A stretch of 64,000 nucleotides of DNA, from positions 992,001 to 1,056,000 of the forward strand of contig BQOK01000001.1 in the NCBI GenBank assembly GCA_022835495.1. Reading direction: 5' to 3'. Numbering within the stretch: the first letter of the stretch is position 1; each line of letters starts with the position of its first letter. The position numbers were made by a program, and so were the translations under genes. Below the pieces are notes generated by a model. It was given only the letters and a program-made list of their open reading frames with translations. It was not told where the DNA came from and did not search any database. Positions 57,421 to 64,000 of this stretch are shown one piece after another. Origin of the DNA: Oscillospiraceae bacterium (GTDB lineage Bacteria > Bacillota > Clostridia > Oscillospirales > Ruminococcaceae).

Positions 57421-58245
57421 TCAGGCGGCGGGATGCTCAGACAAGGCACGCGCAAAGGCATCCGGAGGACGCCAGCCAATAGAGGAATGCGGGCGCACTG
57501 GGTTGTAAAAGGTCTCGATATAAGCGAAGACGTCTGCCATGGCTTGTGCCCTTGAGGCGAAATGGCGCAGATGGACGCACTCGCACTTGAGGCAGCTGAA
57601 GAAGTTTTCGGCCACGGCGTTGTCATAGGGATCGCCCTTGCGGGACATGCTTTGCCGGATGCCGAGGCTGGCGAGACGCTGACGGTAAGCGTAGGCGGCG
57701 TATTGGACGCCGCGGTCGGAGTGGAAGATGAGGCCGGGCAGAGGCTTGCGGCGCCGGACGGCCATGCCGAGGGCGGCGAGAGTGAGATTTGTGTCGATGC
57801 GGTCGGAGAAGGCGTAGCCGACGATCTGCTTTGTGCAAAGGTCTTTCACAACAGCGCAGTAGAGCCAGCCCTCGCCGGTGGGGATATAGGTAATATCGCC
57901 GACCCATGCGGTGTCTGGCTTGTCAAAGGAGAAGCGGCGCGCAAGGAGATTGGGCGCGATGGGGTGCGCGTGTCTTGAGTTGGTCGTGGCTTTGTAGGCA
58001 CGCCTGCGCGTGGAGGAGATGTTCATCTCGTTCATCAGGCGGTGGATGCGCTTGCGCGAGCAGGAAAGCTGCGGGCGGATCAGGTGATACAGGCTGTCCA
58101 GCCCAAGGGCGGGATAACGCTGGTGCAGGCTCAGCAGCCGGCGTTTCAGTTCCTGATCCTTCTGCCGGCGCAAAGAGGGTTTGCGGCCCAGCCATTCGTA
58201 GTACCCGCTGCGGGAGACCTCCAGCAGTCGGCATACAAGTTCCAC
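57421..58245 (-). CDS. IS3-family transposase OrfB (DDE integrase domain)
   Basis: Catalytic part, 274 residues from the first ATG-type start, normally made as an OrfAB fusion by -1 frameshifting; the frame is open upstream to the slippery run at 58317-58323. HTH_21 (SRSGYYEWLGRKPS) is followed by the rve core: D in AWVGDITYIPTGEG near 113, D in LIFHSDRGVQYAAY near 174, and E in DNAVAENFFSCLKCE near 209. All three are present, so the enzyme may be active. Confidence 0.93.
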   Translation of the reverse strand: MELVCRLLEVSRSGYYEWLGRKPSLRRQKDQELKRRLLSLHQRYPALGLDSLYHLIRPQLSCSRKRIHRLMNEMNISSTRRRAYKATTNSRHAHPIAPNLLARRFSFDKPDTAWVGDITYIPTGEGWLYCAVVKDLCTKQIVGYAFSDRIDTNLTLAALGMAVRRRKPLPGLIFHSDRGVQYAAYAYRQRLASLGIRQSMSRKGDPYDNAVAENFFSCLKCECVHLRHFASRAQAMADVFAYIETFYNPVRPHSSIGWRPPDAFARALSEHPAA

Positions 58246-58289
58246 AGAGGCCCCCGCGCGGGCCGTACGGATGTACCGGTACTTGTCCT

Positions 58290-58610
58290 CTATGGTTTGG
58301 AAAGTATGCCGACGGATTTTTTTAGGATGTCAATGACCCCGTCTTTCTCTTCAAGCTTCTTGCGCAGTGCTCGAATCTCCGTCTCCAGTTCGCGCAGGCG
58401 TCTGGCGTCGCGGTTTTGGCGGTCAGCTTGCCCCGGCGATGGTGCGCCCGCCGCTTTCAGCCAGCTGCGCAGCGTGTCGATGCAGATGCCGAGTTCCGCG
58501 GCCACCTCCCGGCTGGGCCGCCCCTGCTCGGTGACCATCCGCACTGCCCCCGCCTTGAAGGCCTCATCGTAACGCGGCGGCGCTGGGTGCTTTCGTTCTT
58601 TGGTTGACAT
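58290..58610 (-). CDS. IS3-family transposase OrfA
   Basis: Protein of 106 residues: HTH_Tnp_1 (YDEAFKAGAVRMVTEQGRPS, then LGICIDTLRSWLKAAG) and a leucine-zipper-like C-terminus (LRELETEIRALRKKLEEKDG). It binds the IS ends. Its codons near the end contain A7, where -1 slippage yields OrfAB. Confidence 0.93.
   Translation of the reverse strand: MSTKERKHPAPPRYDEAFKAGAVRMVTEQGRPSREVAAELGICIDTLRSWLKAAGAPSPGQADRQNRDARRLRELETEIRALRKKLEEKDGVIDILKKSVGILSKP
58317..58323 (-). promoter_or_regulatory. Frameshift site of the IS3 element
   Basis: On the minus strand a run of seven A, read CTA AAA AAA in OrfA. A -1 slip continues as KIRRHTFQTIEDKYRYIRTA into the OrfB frame. Confidence 0.75.
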
Positions 58611-58653
58611 TTTTCATTACCCCTTTCCATTATACAGATTGTTTTTCTGTCCG

Positions 58654-58810
58654 GCAAATCGGGTATGGGGGCACGCCGGAGATCACAGGGCAGTTTATCA
58701 AGCGGCCTGACGGCCTTTGGAAAGCGGAGCATGTGGCACTTCCCACAGAAACCGCGGCGCAAGGCTGGTTTACGAAGGTTCGTGAACAGAACAACACTTC
58801 GGGCGGCTAA
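58654..58810 (+). pseudogene. C-terminal remnant of a phage tail gene (probably tail tube/major tail protein)
   Basis: The frame entering from the IS end reads GGTPEITGQFIKRPDGLWKA, then EHVALPTETAAQGWFTKVRE and a stop at 58810. It stands directly before the tail assembly chaperone, the usual place of the major tail protein. The start and most of the gene are missing. Confidence 0.6.
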
Positions 58811-58842
58811 TTCTGGCCGCCTGTCACAAAACAAAATATGAA

Positions 58843-58888
58843 AAGGAGGCACGGGGAAGCCCTTTGACGGGGCTTCCCCTATTTTGTT
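58843..58888 (+). promoter_or_regulatory. Ribosome site separated from its start by a hairpin
   Basis: AAAGGAGG (about 58842-58849) is followed by the stem GGGGAAGCCC/GGGCTTCCCC (58853-58879) and then ATTTTGTT before ATG 58889. Linear spacing is about 39 bases; without the hairpin it is about 11. The same hairpin could instead act as a terminator (ATTTTGTT tail). Confidence 0.5.
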
Positions 58889-59281
58889 ATGAGTGCGATT
58901 AAAGACGGGCGTTTGCCGATCGTCCTTGATAAAGAACGGCATTTGCTGTTTTCCCTGAATGTCATTGACGAAATGCAAGACAAATTCGGGGGCTTTAACA
59001 AGCTGGCCGAAATGCTGAAAGGCAAAGACGGCATTAAAAATCTTCGCTGGCTTCTTACCCTGCTTCTGAATGAGGGCGCAGACGACGGCGAAGAGCAGTT
59101 GACCGAAAAACAGGTAGGAAAAATGATCCACACAGGCAACTTCAACGAGGTTAAAACCGCGATTTTCAAGGCGTTTGCAATGGGAAACAGCGGCACAACG
59201 GAGCCGCCGCAGGACGATGAAGACGACGAACCGGAATACGCGGAAGAAGAGAGAAAAAACGCACAGGCGGGCAAGGAGTAA
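58889..59281 (+). CDS. Phage tail assembly chaperone (gpG-like)
   Basis: Protein of 130 residues: KERHLLFSLNVIDEMQDKFG near 14-33, LRWLLTLLLNEGADDGEEQL near 51-70, then an acidic tail. This is the chaperone that coats the tape measure during tail assembly. A slippery A AAA AAC at 59254-59260 allows a -1 shift into a second frame that ends at 59463, as in lambda G/GT. Confidence 0.88.
   Translation: MSAIKDGRLPIVLDKERHLLFSLNVIDEMQDKFGGFNKLAEMLKGKDGIKNLRWLLTLLLNEGADDGEEQLTEKQVGKMIHTGNFNEVKTAIFKAFAMGNSGTTEPPQDDEDDEPEYAEEERKNAQAGKE
59254..59260 (+). promoter_or_regulatory. Programmed -1 frameshift heptamer A AAA AAC
   Basis: The heptamer is read AGA AAA AAC in the chaperone frame. Slipping back one base continues with RTGGQGVIDLARLLYIGVTL without a stop until 59461-59463. 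Confidence 0.85.
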
Positions 59282-59463
59282 TAGACCTTGCCCGCCTGCT
59301 TTATATCGGCGTTACGCTTCTACACTGGCCGGAACGCGAAGTGTGGCGCATGACACCGTATAAAATCCTTGCTTTGTTCCGAATTCACAGAGAATTCAAT
59401 CCGGATCGCTTCAAACCGGAGGAAAAAGAAGCGGACATTGACGATGTGTTAGGGGGGTTATAA
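59258..59463 (+). CDS. Tail assembly chaperone frameshift extension (gpT-like part)
   Basis: About 67 codons with no start codon of their own, joined to the chaperone by -1 frameshifting. LARLLYIGVTLLHWPEREVW and MTPYKILALFRIHREFNPDR look like the second chaperone domain that recruits tail tube subunits. The stop abuts the tape-measure GTG. Confidence 0.82.
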
Positions 59464-62400
59464 GTGGCCGGAAAAGAAGACCAGATCAAAACCGAAATTG
59501 CCGTTGACGGCGAACAGGAATACAAGAAGGCTTGTAAAGAAATCGACGCTTCTTTGAAGGCCATTGCGTCCGAAATGAAGGTTGTTTCGGCAACTTTCGA
59601 GGGGAACGCCGACAGCATAGAGGCAATGACCGCGAAGCAAGATGTTTTGAACAAGCGGCTTGAAGAGCAGAAAAAGAAGGTTGCCGAAGCGGAAGCCGCC
59701 TTGAAAAAGTATCAGGACGCGGGGCAAGGGACTTCCGAAGCGGCTAAAAAGATGGAAACAAACCTGAATTACGCCCGCGCCGCAATGATTAAAACGGAAA
59801 ACGAGATCAGAAACCTTGACGCAGGATTAGAAGAGGCGCGCAACGCTTCAAACGATTTTTCGGACGGCTTGGAGGATATTTCACAGGAAGCCGAAAGCAC
59901 AGGCGGCGCGCTGGACGGATTGGGCGGCAAAGTTTCTTCCGTAGCTGGCGCGCTTGGAAAAGGTTTGAAAACGATCGGCGTAGGCGTGGCCGCCATTGGA
60001 ACGGCTATGGTTGCGGGGATCGGGTACGCCGTGGGCTTCGCTGATGAAGTCAAAGGCGCAATGAACGATTTTGAAGCGTCAACAGGCATTGCGGAGGCCG
60101 CCGCGAACGGCTTTGAAGACGCAATGTTGCGTATCTACAACAACAACTTCGGGGAGAACATGGACGATATAGCCGCGTCAATGGCAACCGTGGCGCAGAC
60201 TTCCGGCGAAGTTGATCCGACGAAAATTGAAGAGCTGACACAAAACGCTTTGATGTTGCGCGATACATTCGGCTTTGATATTCAAGAGCAAATGCGCGCC
60301 GTCAATATGCTTATGGATCAGTTTGGGCTATCTGGTGAAGAGGCGTTCAATCTGATTGCGCAGGGAGCGCAAAACGGCCTTGATAAAAACGGGGATTTGC
60401 TGGACAGTATCAACGAATATTCCGTGCATTTCAAGTCGTTAGGGCTGGACGCGGAAGACATGTTCAACAGCTTTGCAAACGGCGCGGACGCTGGCACCTT
60501 TTCCGTTGACAAGCTGGGCGACGCGGTAAAGGAATTCGGGATCAGGGTTAAAGACGGATCAGACGGCACAATGCAGGCGTTCAAGGATATAGGCTTGAAC
60601 GCCGATGAAACCGCGGCGGCCTTTGCCGCAGGCGGGGAGCAGGCCGCGAAAGCCTTTGACGATGTGACAACCGCCCTTTTCGCAATGGACGATCCTTTAG
60701 CGCAGAATACCGCGGGCGTGGCCTTGTTCGGTACGATGTGGGAAGATTTGGGCGTTGAAGGTATGCAGGCGTTGACGAACCTTAACGGGGAGATCAGCAC
60801 CACAACCGACGCGCTTTCCAAAATCAACGCCGTTAAATATGACGACTTCGGTTCCGCTATGTCGGGGCTTGGCCGCGTGCTGAAAACGAATTTTGTTCTT
60901 CCGATTGGCGAAGAAGCGTTGCCCGCCCTTTCTGATTTTGTCAACGAGCTTTCGGCGGGCGCAGCTTCCGCGAACGGCGATATTTCCAAAATGTCCGACA
61001 CCTTCGGGACAGCCCTTGCGGGGCTGATTGAAGACTTTTCGACAATCCTTCCGCAAGTAACGGACTTTGCAACCGAAATTGTGTTAGGGCTGGTCGATGG
61101 GCTTGTAGCAAGCCTACCACAGATCACAACGGCGGCGGTGGACATGATAACCGCGCTTGTGCAAGGGCTGGTTGCCGCGCTTCCGGCGATTGCGCAGGCC
61201 GCAACACAAATTCTTCTTGCCCTGATTGACGGGTTGATCGCCGCCCTTCCCCTGCTTGTCGAAGGCGCGTTGCAAATTGTCCTTGCGCTGGCAAACGGGA
61301 TCGGACAGGCGTTGCCGCAGTTGTTACCGAAAATCGTTGAAGTGGTCGTTGCTATGGTGCAAACGCTGGTTGAAAATATCCCTATGCTGATCGACGCGGC
61401 GTTGCAGTTGATAACAGGGCTTGCGCAAGGGCTGATTGCCGCGATCCCCGTTCTAATTGCGGCCATTCCACAGATTATTACAAGCCTTGTCGAAAATCTG
61501 CTTGCCTCTATCCCGCAGATCATTCAAGCGGGAATTGACCTATTAACCGCGCTGATCGACGCGTTGCCGCAGATTATCGAAACCATTGTTACAGCTATTC
61601 CGCAGATTATCGACGGAATTGTAACGGCAGTGATCGGGAGCATTCCGCAGATCGTGCAAGCCGGAATTGATTTGCTGGTTGCGCTTATTCAGGCGTTGCC
61701 GCAGATCATTCAAACCATTGTACCCGCGATCCCGCAGATTGTGGGCGCGTTGGTGAACGCCGTTGTTTCCAATATCCCGCAGATCATTCAAGCGGGCGTT
61801 CAACTATTCGTTTCCCTGATCCAAAACCTTCCGACAATTATTGCCGAAATCGTGAAGGCGGTTCCGCAGATTGTAACGGGTATCGTGCAGGCGTTCGGAA
61901 GCCTTGCATATCAGATCGTAGAGATCGGCGGCAATATTGTTTCCGGCATTTGGCAGGGTATCCAGAACGCCGCGGGCTGGTTGTGGGATCAGGTAACGGG
62001 CTTCTTTGGCGGCATTGTGGACGGTATCAAGAATTTTCTTGGCATTCATTCCCCTTCAACGGTTTTCGCTGACATTGGCGGCAACATGGCCGCGGGCGTT
62101 GGCGAGGGCTTCGGCGGCGGTATGGATACCGTTTCCGCGGACATGCAGGGCGCAATGGGAAGCGCGGGCACACTTACAGCACAAGAAGCCGTGCAAGCCG
62201 TAAACGATGGCATTATAGCGAATATCGGCGCGCTTGACGGCGCGGTATCGGCCATTGTCGAGCGGGTAACAGCAGGGCTTACAGCGCAGGCGGCGCGCCT
62301 TAATCAGATCGGCGTTGACATGACGAAGTATATTGCTTCCGGCATGACAACGGGAACGCCGAATATTACAAACATTATCCCGCAGATCGTCCAGTCGATT

Positions 62401-62979
62401 ATTACCGCCTTCACCGCGCAACAACCGAAGTTCACCGCGGCGGGCGTTGATATTGACAAGGCCATAGCGTCCGGCATGGTGCAGGGCACGCCGCAGATTA
62501 CGGCAAAAATCCCGCAGATCATACAGTCGATTTTAACGACGATCAACGGGTTTGTATCGCAGTTCACGGCGGCGGGTGAAGAAATGGTGCGCGGTATCTG
62601 GCAGGGCTTTCAAAATATGTCGGGGTGGCTGGAAAGCAAAGTGCGTTCTATGATGCGCGAAATTGTCGCCGCCGTAGAAGCGGAAATGCAGATTGCTTCC
62701 CCGTCGAAGGTATTTGCAGGGATCGGCGCATACATGGCCGAAGGTTTAGGCGAAGGCTTCGCCCGTGAAATGCAGAATGTTGAAAAGACAATCCGCAGGG
62801 CGACGGCTTCAACCGTTCCGGAGCCGCAAAGACCGTCCGGAAGGATCAGCAGGAACGACAACGCCGCCCGCGGCGTGCAAGTGGTTCAAAATATCTATGC
62901 GAACGAAACGAGCTATGCACAACAACAGCGCGAGGCGGCAAAGCAATTCCGCTTGATTGCACGGGAGGTTATGGGCTGA
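59464..62979 (+). CDS. Phage tail tape measure protein
   Basis: Protein of 1171 residues from GTG with GGGGGG upstream. The N-terminal 140 residues are coiled coil (KQDVLNKRLEEQKKKVAEAE). TMP-like region with hydrophobic stretches follows (VAAIGTAMVAGIGYAVGFAD near 175-194). About 540-830 is a long run of repeated amphipathic units such as IPQIIQAGIDLLTALIDALP. The end has SPSTVFADIGGNMAAGVGEG and SPSKVFAGIGAYMAEGLGEG, paired motifs typical of Siphovirus tape measures. Its length implies a tail of roughly 170-180 nm at about 0.15 nm per residue. Confidence 0.93.
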   Translation: MAGKEDQIKTEIAVDGEQEYKKACKEIDASLKAIASEMKVVSATFEGNADSIEAMTAKQDVLNKRLEEQKKKVAEAEAALKKYQDAGQGTSEAAKKMETNLNYARAAMIKTENEIRNLDAGLEEARNASNDFSDGLEDISQEAESTGGALDGLGGKVSSVAGALGKGLKTIGVGVAAIGTAMVAGIGYAVGFADEVKGAMNDFEASTGIAEAAANGFEDAMLRIYNNNFGENMDDIAASMATVAQTSGEVDPTKIEELTQNALMLRDTFGFDIQEQMRAVNMLMDQFGLSGEEAFNLIAQGAQNGLDKNGDLLDSINEYSVHFKSLGLDAEDMFNSFANGADAGTFSVDKLGDAVKEFGIRVKDGSDGTMQAFKDIGLNADETAAAFAAGGEQAAKAFDDVTTALFAMDDPLAQNTAGVALFGTMWEDLGVEGMQALTNLNGEISTTTDALSKINAVKYDDFGSAMSGLGRVLKTNFVLPIGEEALPALSDFVNELSAGAASANGDISKMSDTFGTALAGLIEDFSTILPQVTDFATEIVLGLVDGLVASLPQITTAAVDMITALVQGLVAALPAIAQAATQILLALIDGLIAALPLLVEGALQIVLALANGIGQALPQLLPKIVEVVVAMVQTLVENIPMLIDAALQLITGLAQGLIAAIPVLIAAIPQIITSLVENLLASIPQIIQAGIDLLTALIDALPQIIETIVTAIPQIIDGIVTAVIGSIPQIVQAGIDLLVALIQALPQIIQTIVPAIPQIVGALVNAVVSNIPQIIQAGVQLFVSLIQNLPTIIAEIVKAVPQIVTGIVQAFGSLAYQIVEIGGNIVSGIWQGIQNAAGWLWDQVTGFFGGIVDGIKNFLGIHSPSTVFADIGGNMAAGVGEGFGGGMDTVSADMQGAMGSAGTLTAQEAVQAVNDGIIANIGALDGAVSAIVERVTAGLTAQAARLNQIGVDMTKYIASGMTTGTPNITNIIPQIVQSIITAFTAQQPKFTAAGVDIDKAIASGMVQGTPQITAKIPQIIQSILTTINGFVSQFTAAGEEMVRGIWQGFQNMSGWLESKVRSMMREIVAAVEAEMQIASPSKVFAGIGAYMAEGLGEGFAREMQNVEKTIRRATASTVPEPQRPSGRISRNDNAARGVQVVQNIYANETSYAQQQREAAKQFRLIAREVMG

Positions 62980-63857
62980 TGGCCAAGAAAATCGAAAAGC
63001 TGATTTATACGAATGAGCGTGGGGAAAGTATCACCTTTTCCCACGCTTCTATTTTTCACACAAACGAGGTTAGCGGCCTTTCTGATGTGCGCAACGAGAT
63101 TTACAGCATTAACAGCATGGGACAGGACGGCGACACCTATTTAGGCAACCGCATTCAATCCCGCGAAATTGAGATTGTCGGAAGTATCAGGGAGCGGGAC
63201 AAGGACAGAATGCGGGATTACCGAAGGCAAATGAACCGTGTGTTAAACCCGCAGTATTCCGCGACACTGACATACGAATACGGCGACTTCCGGCGCGTGA
63301 TTGACTGCAAGATCGACAACGCGCCCGCCTTCACGCGGAAGGCTATTTTTCAGGACTTCACAATACAGCTTCTTTGCCTTAATCCGTTTTGGAGAAAAGA
63401 GGCAAAGACGCGGGACGATATAGCGACATGGATCGGCGGCCTTGAATTCCCCGTTGAAATCCCTCTTGCGGAAGGTTGGGAAATCGGGTATAGACAGCCT
63501 TCTTTGATCGTGAATGTCTATAACGAAGGTGATGTGCAAGCGGGTATTCGCGTAGAGTTCCGCGCGCTTGGCGTTGTCAAAAATCCTTCCCTTTTGAATG
63601 TGGACACACAGGAGTTTATAAAGCTGAATATCACGCTTCAAGCTGGCGACATTTTGAGCGTGTCCACGGGATACGGGGAAAAAGAAGTAACATTACAACG
63701 CGACGGCGTGACTTCTGACGCGTTCCGTTATCTTGATGTGGACAGCACATATTTTCAACTTTCGGTCGGTGATAACCTTTACAGGTATTCCGCGGAAGAA
63801 AACCTTGAAAATTTGGAAGTATCCATTTATCACGACGATCTTTATTTGGGGGTGTGA
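62979..63857 (+). CDS. Distal tail protein (phage tail family, Dit-like)
   Basis: Protein of 292 residues overlapping the tape measure by one base. EKLIYTNERGESITFSHASI at the start, NRIQSREIEIVGSIRERDKD near 56-75, and the beta-sandwich NPFWRKEAKTRDDIATWIGG near 133-152 match Dit/gp19.1-type hubs of Siphoviridae. It forms the ring that links tube and receptor-binding structure. Confidence 0.9.
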   Translation: MAKKIEKLIYTNERGESITFSHASIFHTNEVSGLSDVRNEIYSINSMGQDGDTYLGNRIQSREIEIVGSIRERDKDRMRDYRRQMNRVLNPQYSATLTYEYGDFRRVIDCKIDNAPAFTRKAIFQDFTIQLLCLNPFWRKEAKTRDDIATWIGGLEFPVEIPLAEGWEIGYRQPSLIVNVYNEGDVQAGIRVEFRALGVVKNPSLLNVDTQEFIKLNITLQAGDILSVSTGYGEKEVTLQRDGVTSDAFRYLDVDSTYFQLSVGDNLYRYSAEENLENLEVSIYHDDLYLGV

Positions 63858-63860
63858 CGA

Positions 63861-64000
63861 ATGGAGCTATATATTTATGACCGCGACATGATATTGCACG
63901 GCGTAATTGATGAAATCAATTCGTTAATCTGGACGCGGCGGTATTGGTCGGCGGGCGAATTCAAGTTGCTTGTGCCTTTCACAAGCAAGCATGTTTCCCT
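63861..64000 (+). CDS. Tail hub/endopeptidase-like protein, N-terminal part (partial)
   Basis: The first 46 residues are visible: YIYDRDMILHGVIDEINSLI and WTRRYWSAGEFKLLVPFTSK, matching the start of Siphovirus ReqiPepy6 Gp37-like (Tal-type) tail proteins. The gene continues past the window. Confidence 0.82.
   Translation, partial: MELYIYDRDMILHGVIDEINSLIWTRRYWSAGEFKLLVPFTSKHVS

Larger units (their letters stand above)
57362..58653 (-). mobile_element. IS3-family insertion sequence
   Basis: About 1.29 kb with OrfA and OrfB on the minus strand. Imperfect ends GGACAGTAAAAA (left, 57363 onward) and GGACAGAAAAAC (right, read on the minus strand from 58652). No target-site duplication is seen: left flank GTTTCG, right flank GCAAAT. 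It joins the start of a terminase gene to the end of a tail gene, so phage DNA has been lost beside it. Confidence 0.88.
45205..64000 (+). mobile_element. Defective prophage (left part; continues past the window)
   Basis: From about 45.2 kb all genes run on the plus strand, are short and overlapping, and are lower in G+C than the host. Modules in order are: early genes, methyltransferases, Rep, nuclease, ArpU-like activator, HNH, small-terminase start, IS3 element, tail genes. Large terminase, portal, protease, capsid and connectors are absent. The left end is not sharply defined; no attachment repeat could be tested because the right end lies outside. No integrase or repressor is present in the visible part. 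Confidence 0.85.

Noticed and set aside
57562-57978. Plus-strand open frame inside the IS element
   Set aside because: Antisense of the transposase catalytic domain.

Overview
The window looks like the chromosome of a high-G+C, monoderm, anaerobic gut Firmicute, probably Clostridia in the Oscillospiraceae/Ruminococcaceae neighbourhood. Evidence: strong AGGAGG ribosome sites throughout, an AbrB/SpoVT-type regulator, a SleB-type wall hydrolase, type IV pilus genes with no secretin, and G+C-rich codon use in the host genes. No rRNA, tRNA or CRISPR array was seen, so the genus is inference.

Layout. 0-7.6 kb: end of an ABC ATPase and its FtsX-type permease, an M32 carboxypeptidase, a family-2 glycosyltransferase, an EamA transporter with a long structured leader, and an AT-rich pair of divergent regulators (XRE and AbrB with a zinc knuckle). 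7.6-24.2 kb: aminopeptidase P; two consecutive COG0523/CobW GTPases, one with six histidine/cysteine-rich repeats and one fused to a TIGR03943-like domain; a BlaI-type repressor; two radical-SAM genes, the second paired with its uracil-glycosylase-like partner; an S24/XRE repressor divergent from a small membrane protein; an ECF sigma operon; a phospholipase-D-type synthase; and an AgcS symporter. 24.2-33 kb: a DUF5662 protein, an M20 peptidase with a Lys/Ala/Pro tail, a MATE exporter, and a palindrome-controlled CydDC-like ABC exporter pair with a DUF454 protein. 33-45.2 kb: a type IV pilus operon on the minus strand. From the promoter side it reads: unknown membrane protein, prepilin peptidase, PilC, a PilM-PilN fusion, PilO, three prepilin-like proteins, PilB, PilT.

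45.2-64 kb: a prophage, all on the plus strand and lower in G+C than the host. Its early part is a chain of small overlapping genes, many initiated by near-identical GAAAGGAGC..TTCAAAC leaders. It carries two adenine methyltransferases (one frameshifted in a G8 tract), a MazG-like protein, a Lar-like protein, an HUH Rep-like protein behind a hairpin-rich 440-base gap, a VRR-NUC nuclease and an ArpU-like activator. A late promoter leads to an HNH gene and the first codons of a small terminase. There an IS3-family element sits, and on its other side the sequence resumes near the end of a tail gene. The whole head module is missing, so the prophage is defective. The tail genes continue (chaperone with a canonical A AAA AAC frameshift site, tape measure, distal tail) to the window edge. 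No integrase or lysogeny repressor is visible.

Functional themes are envelope export and adhesion (ABC, MATE, pili), probable metal handling (the CobW pair), DNA repair (radical SAM/UDG and the S24 repressor), and a prophage whose replication gene suggests rolling-circle initiation.
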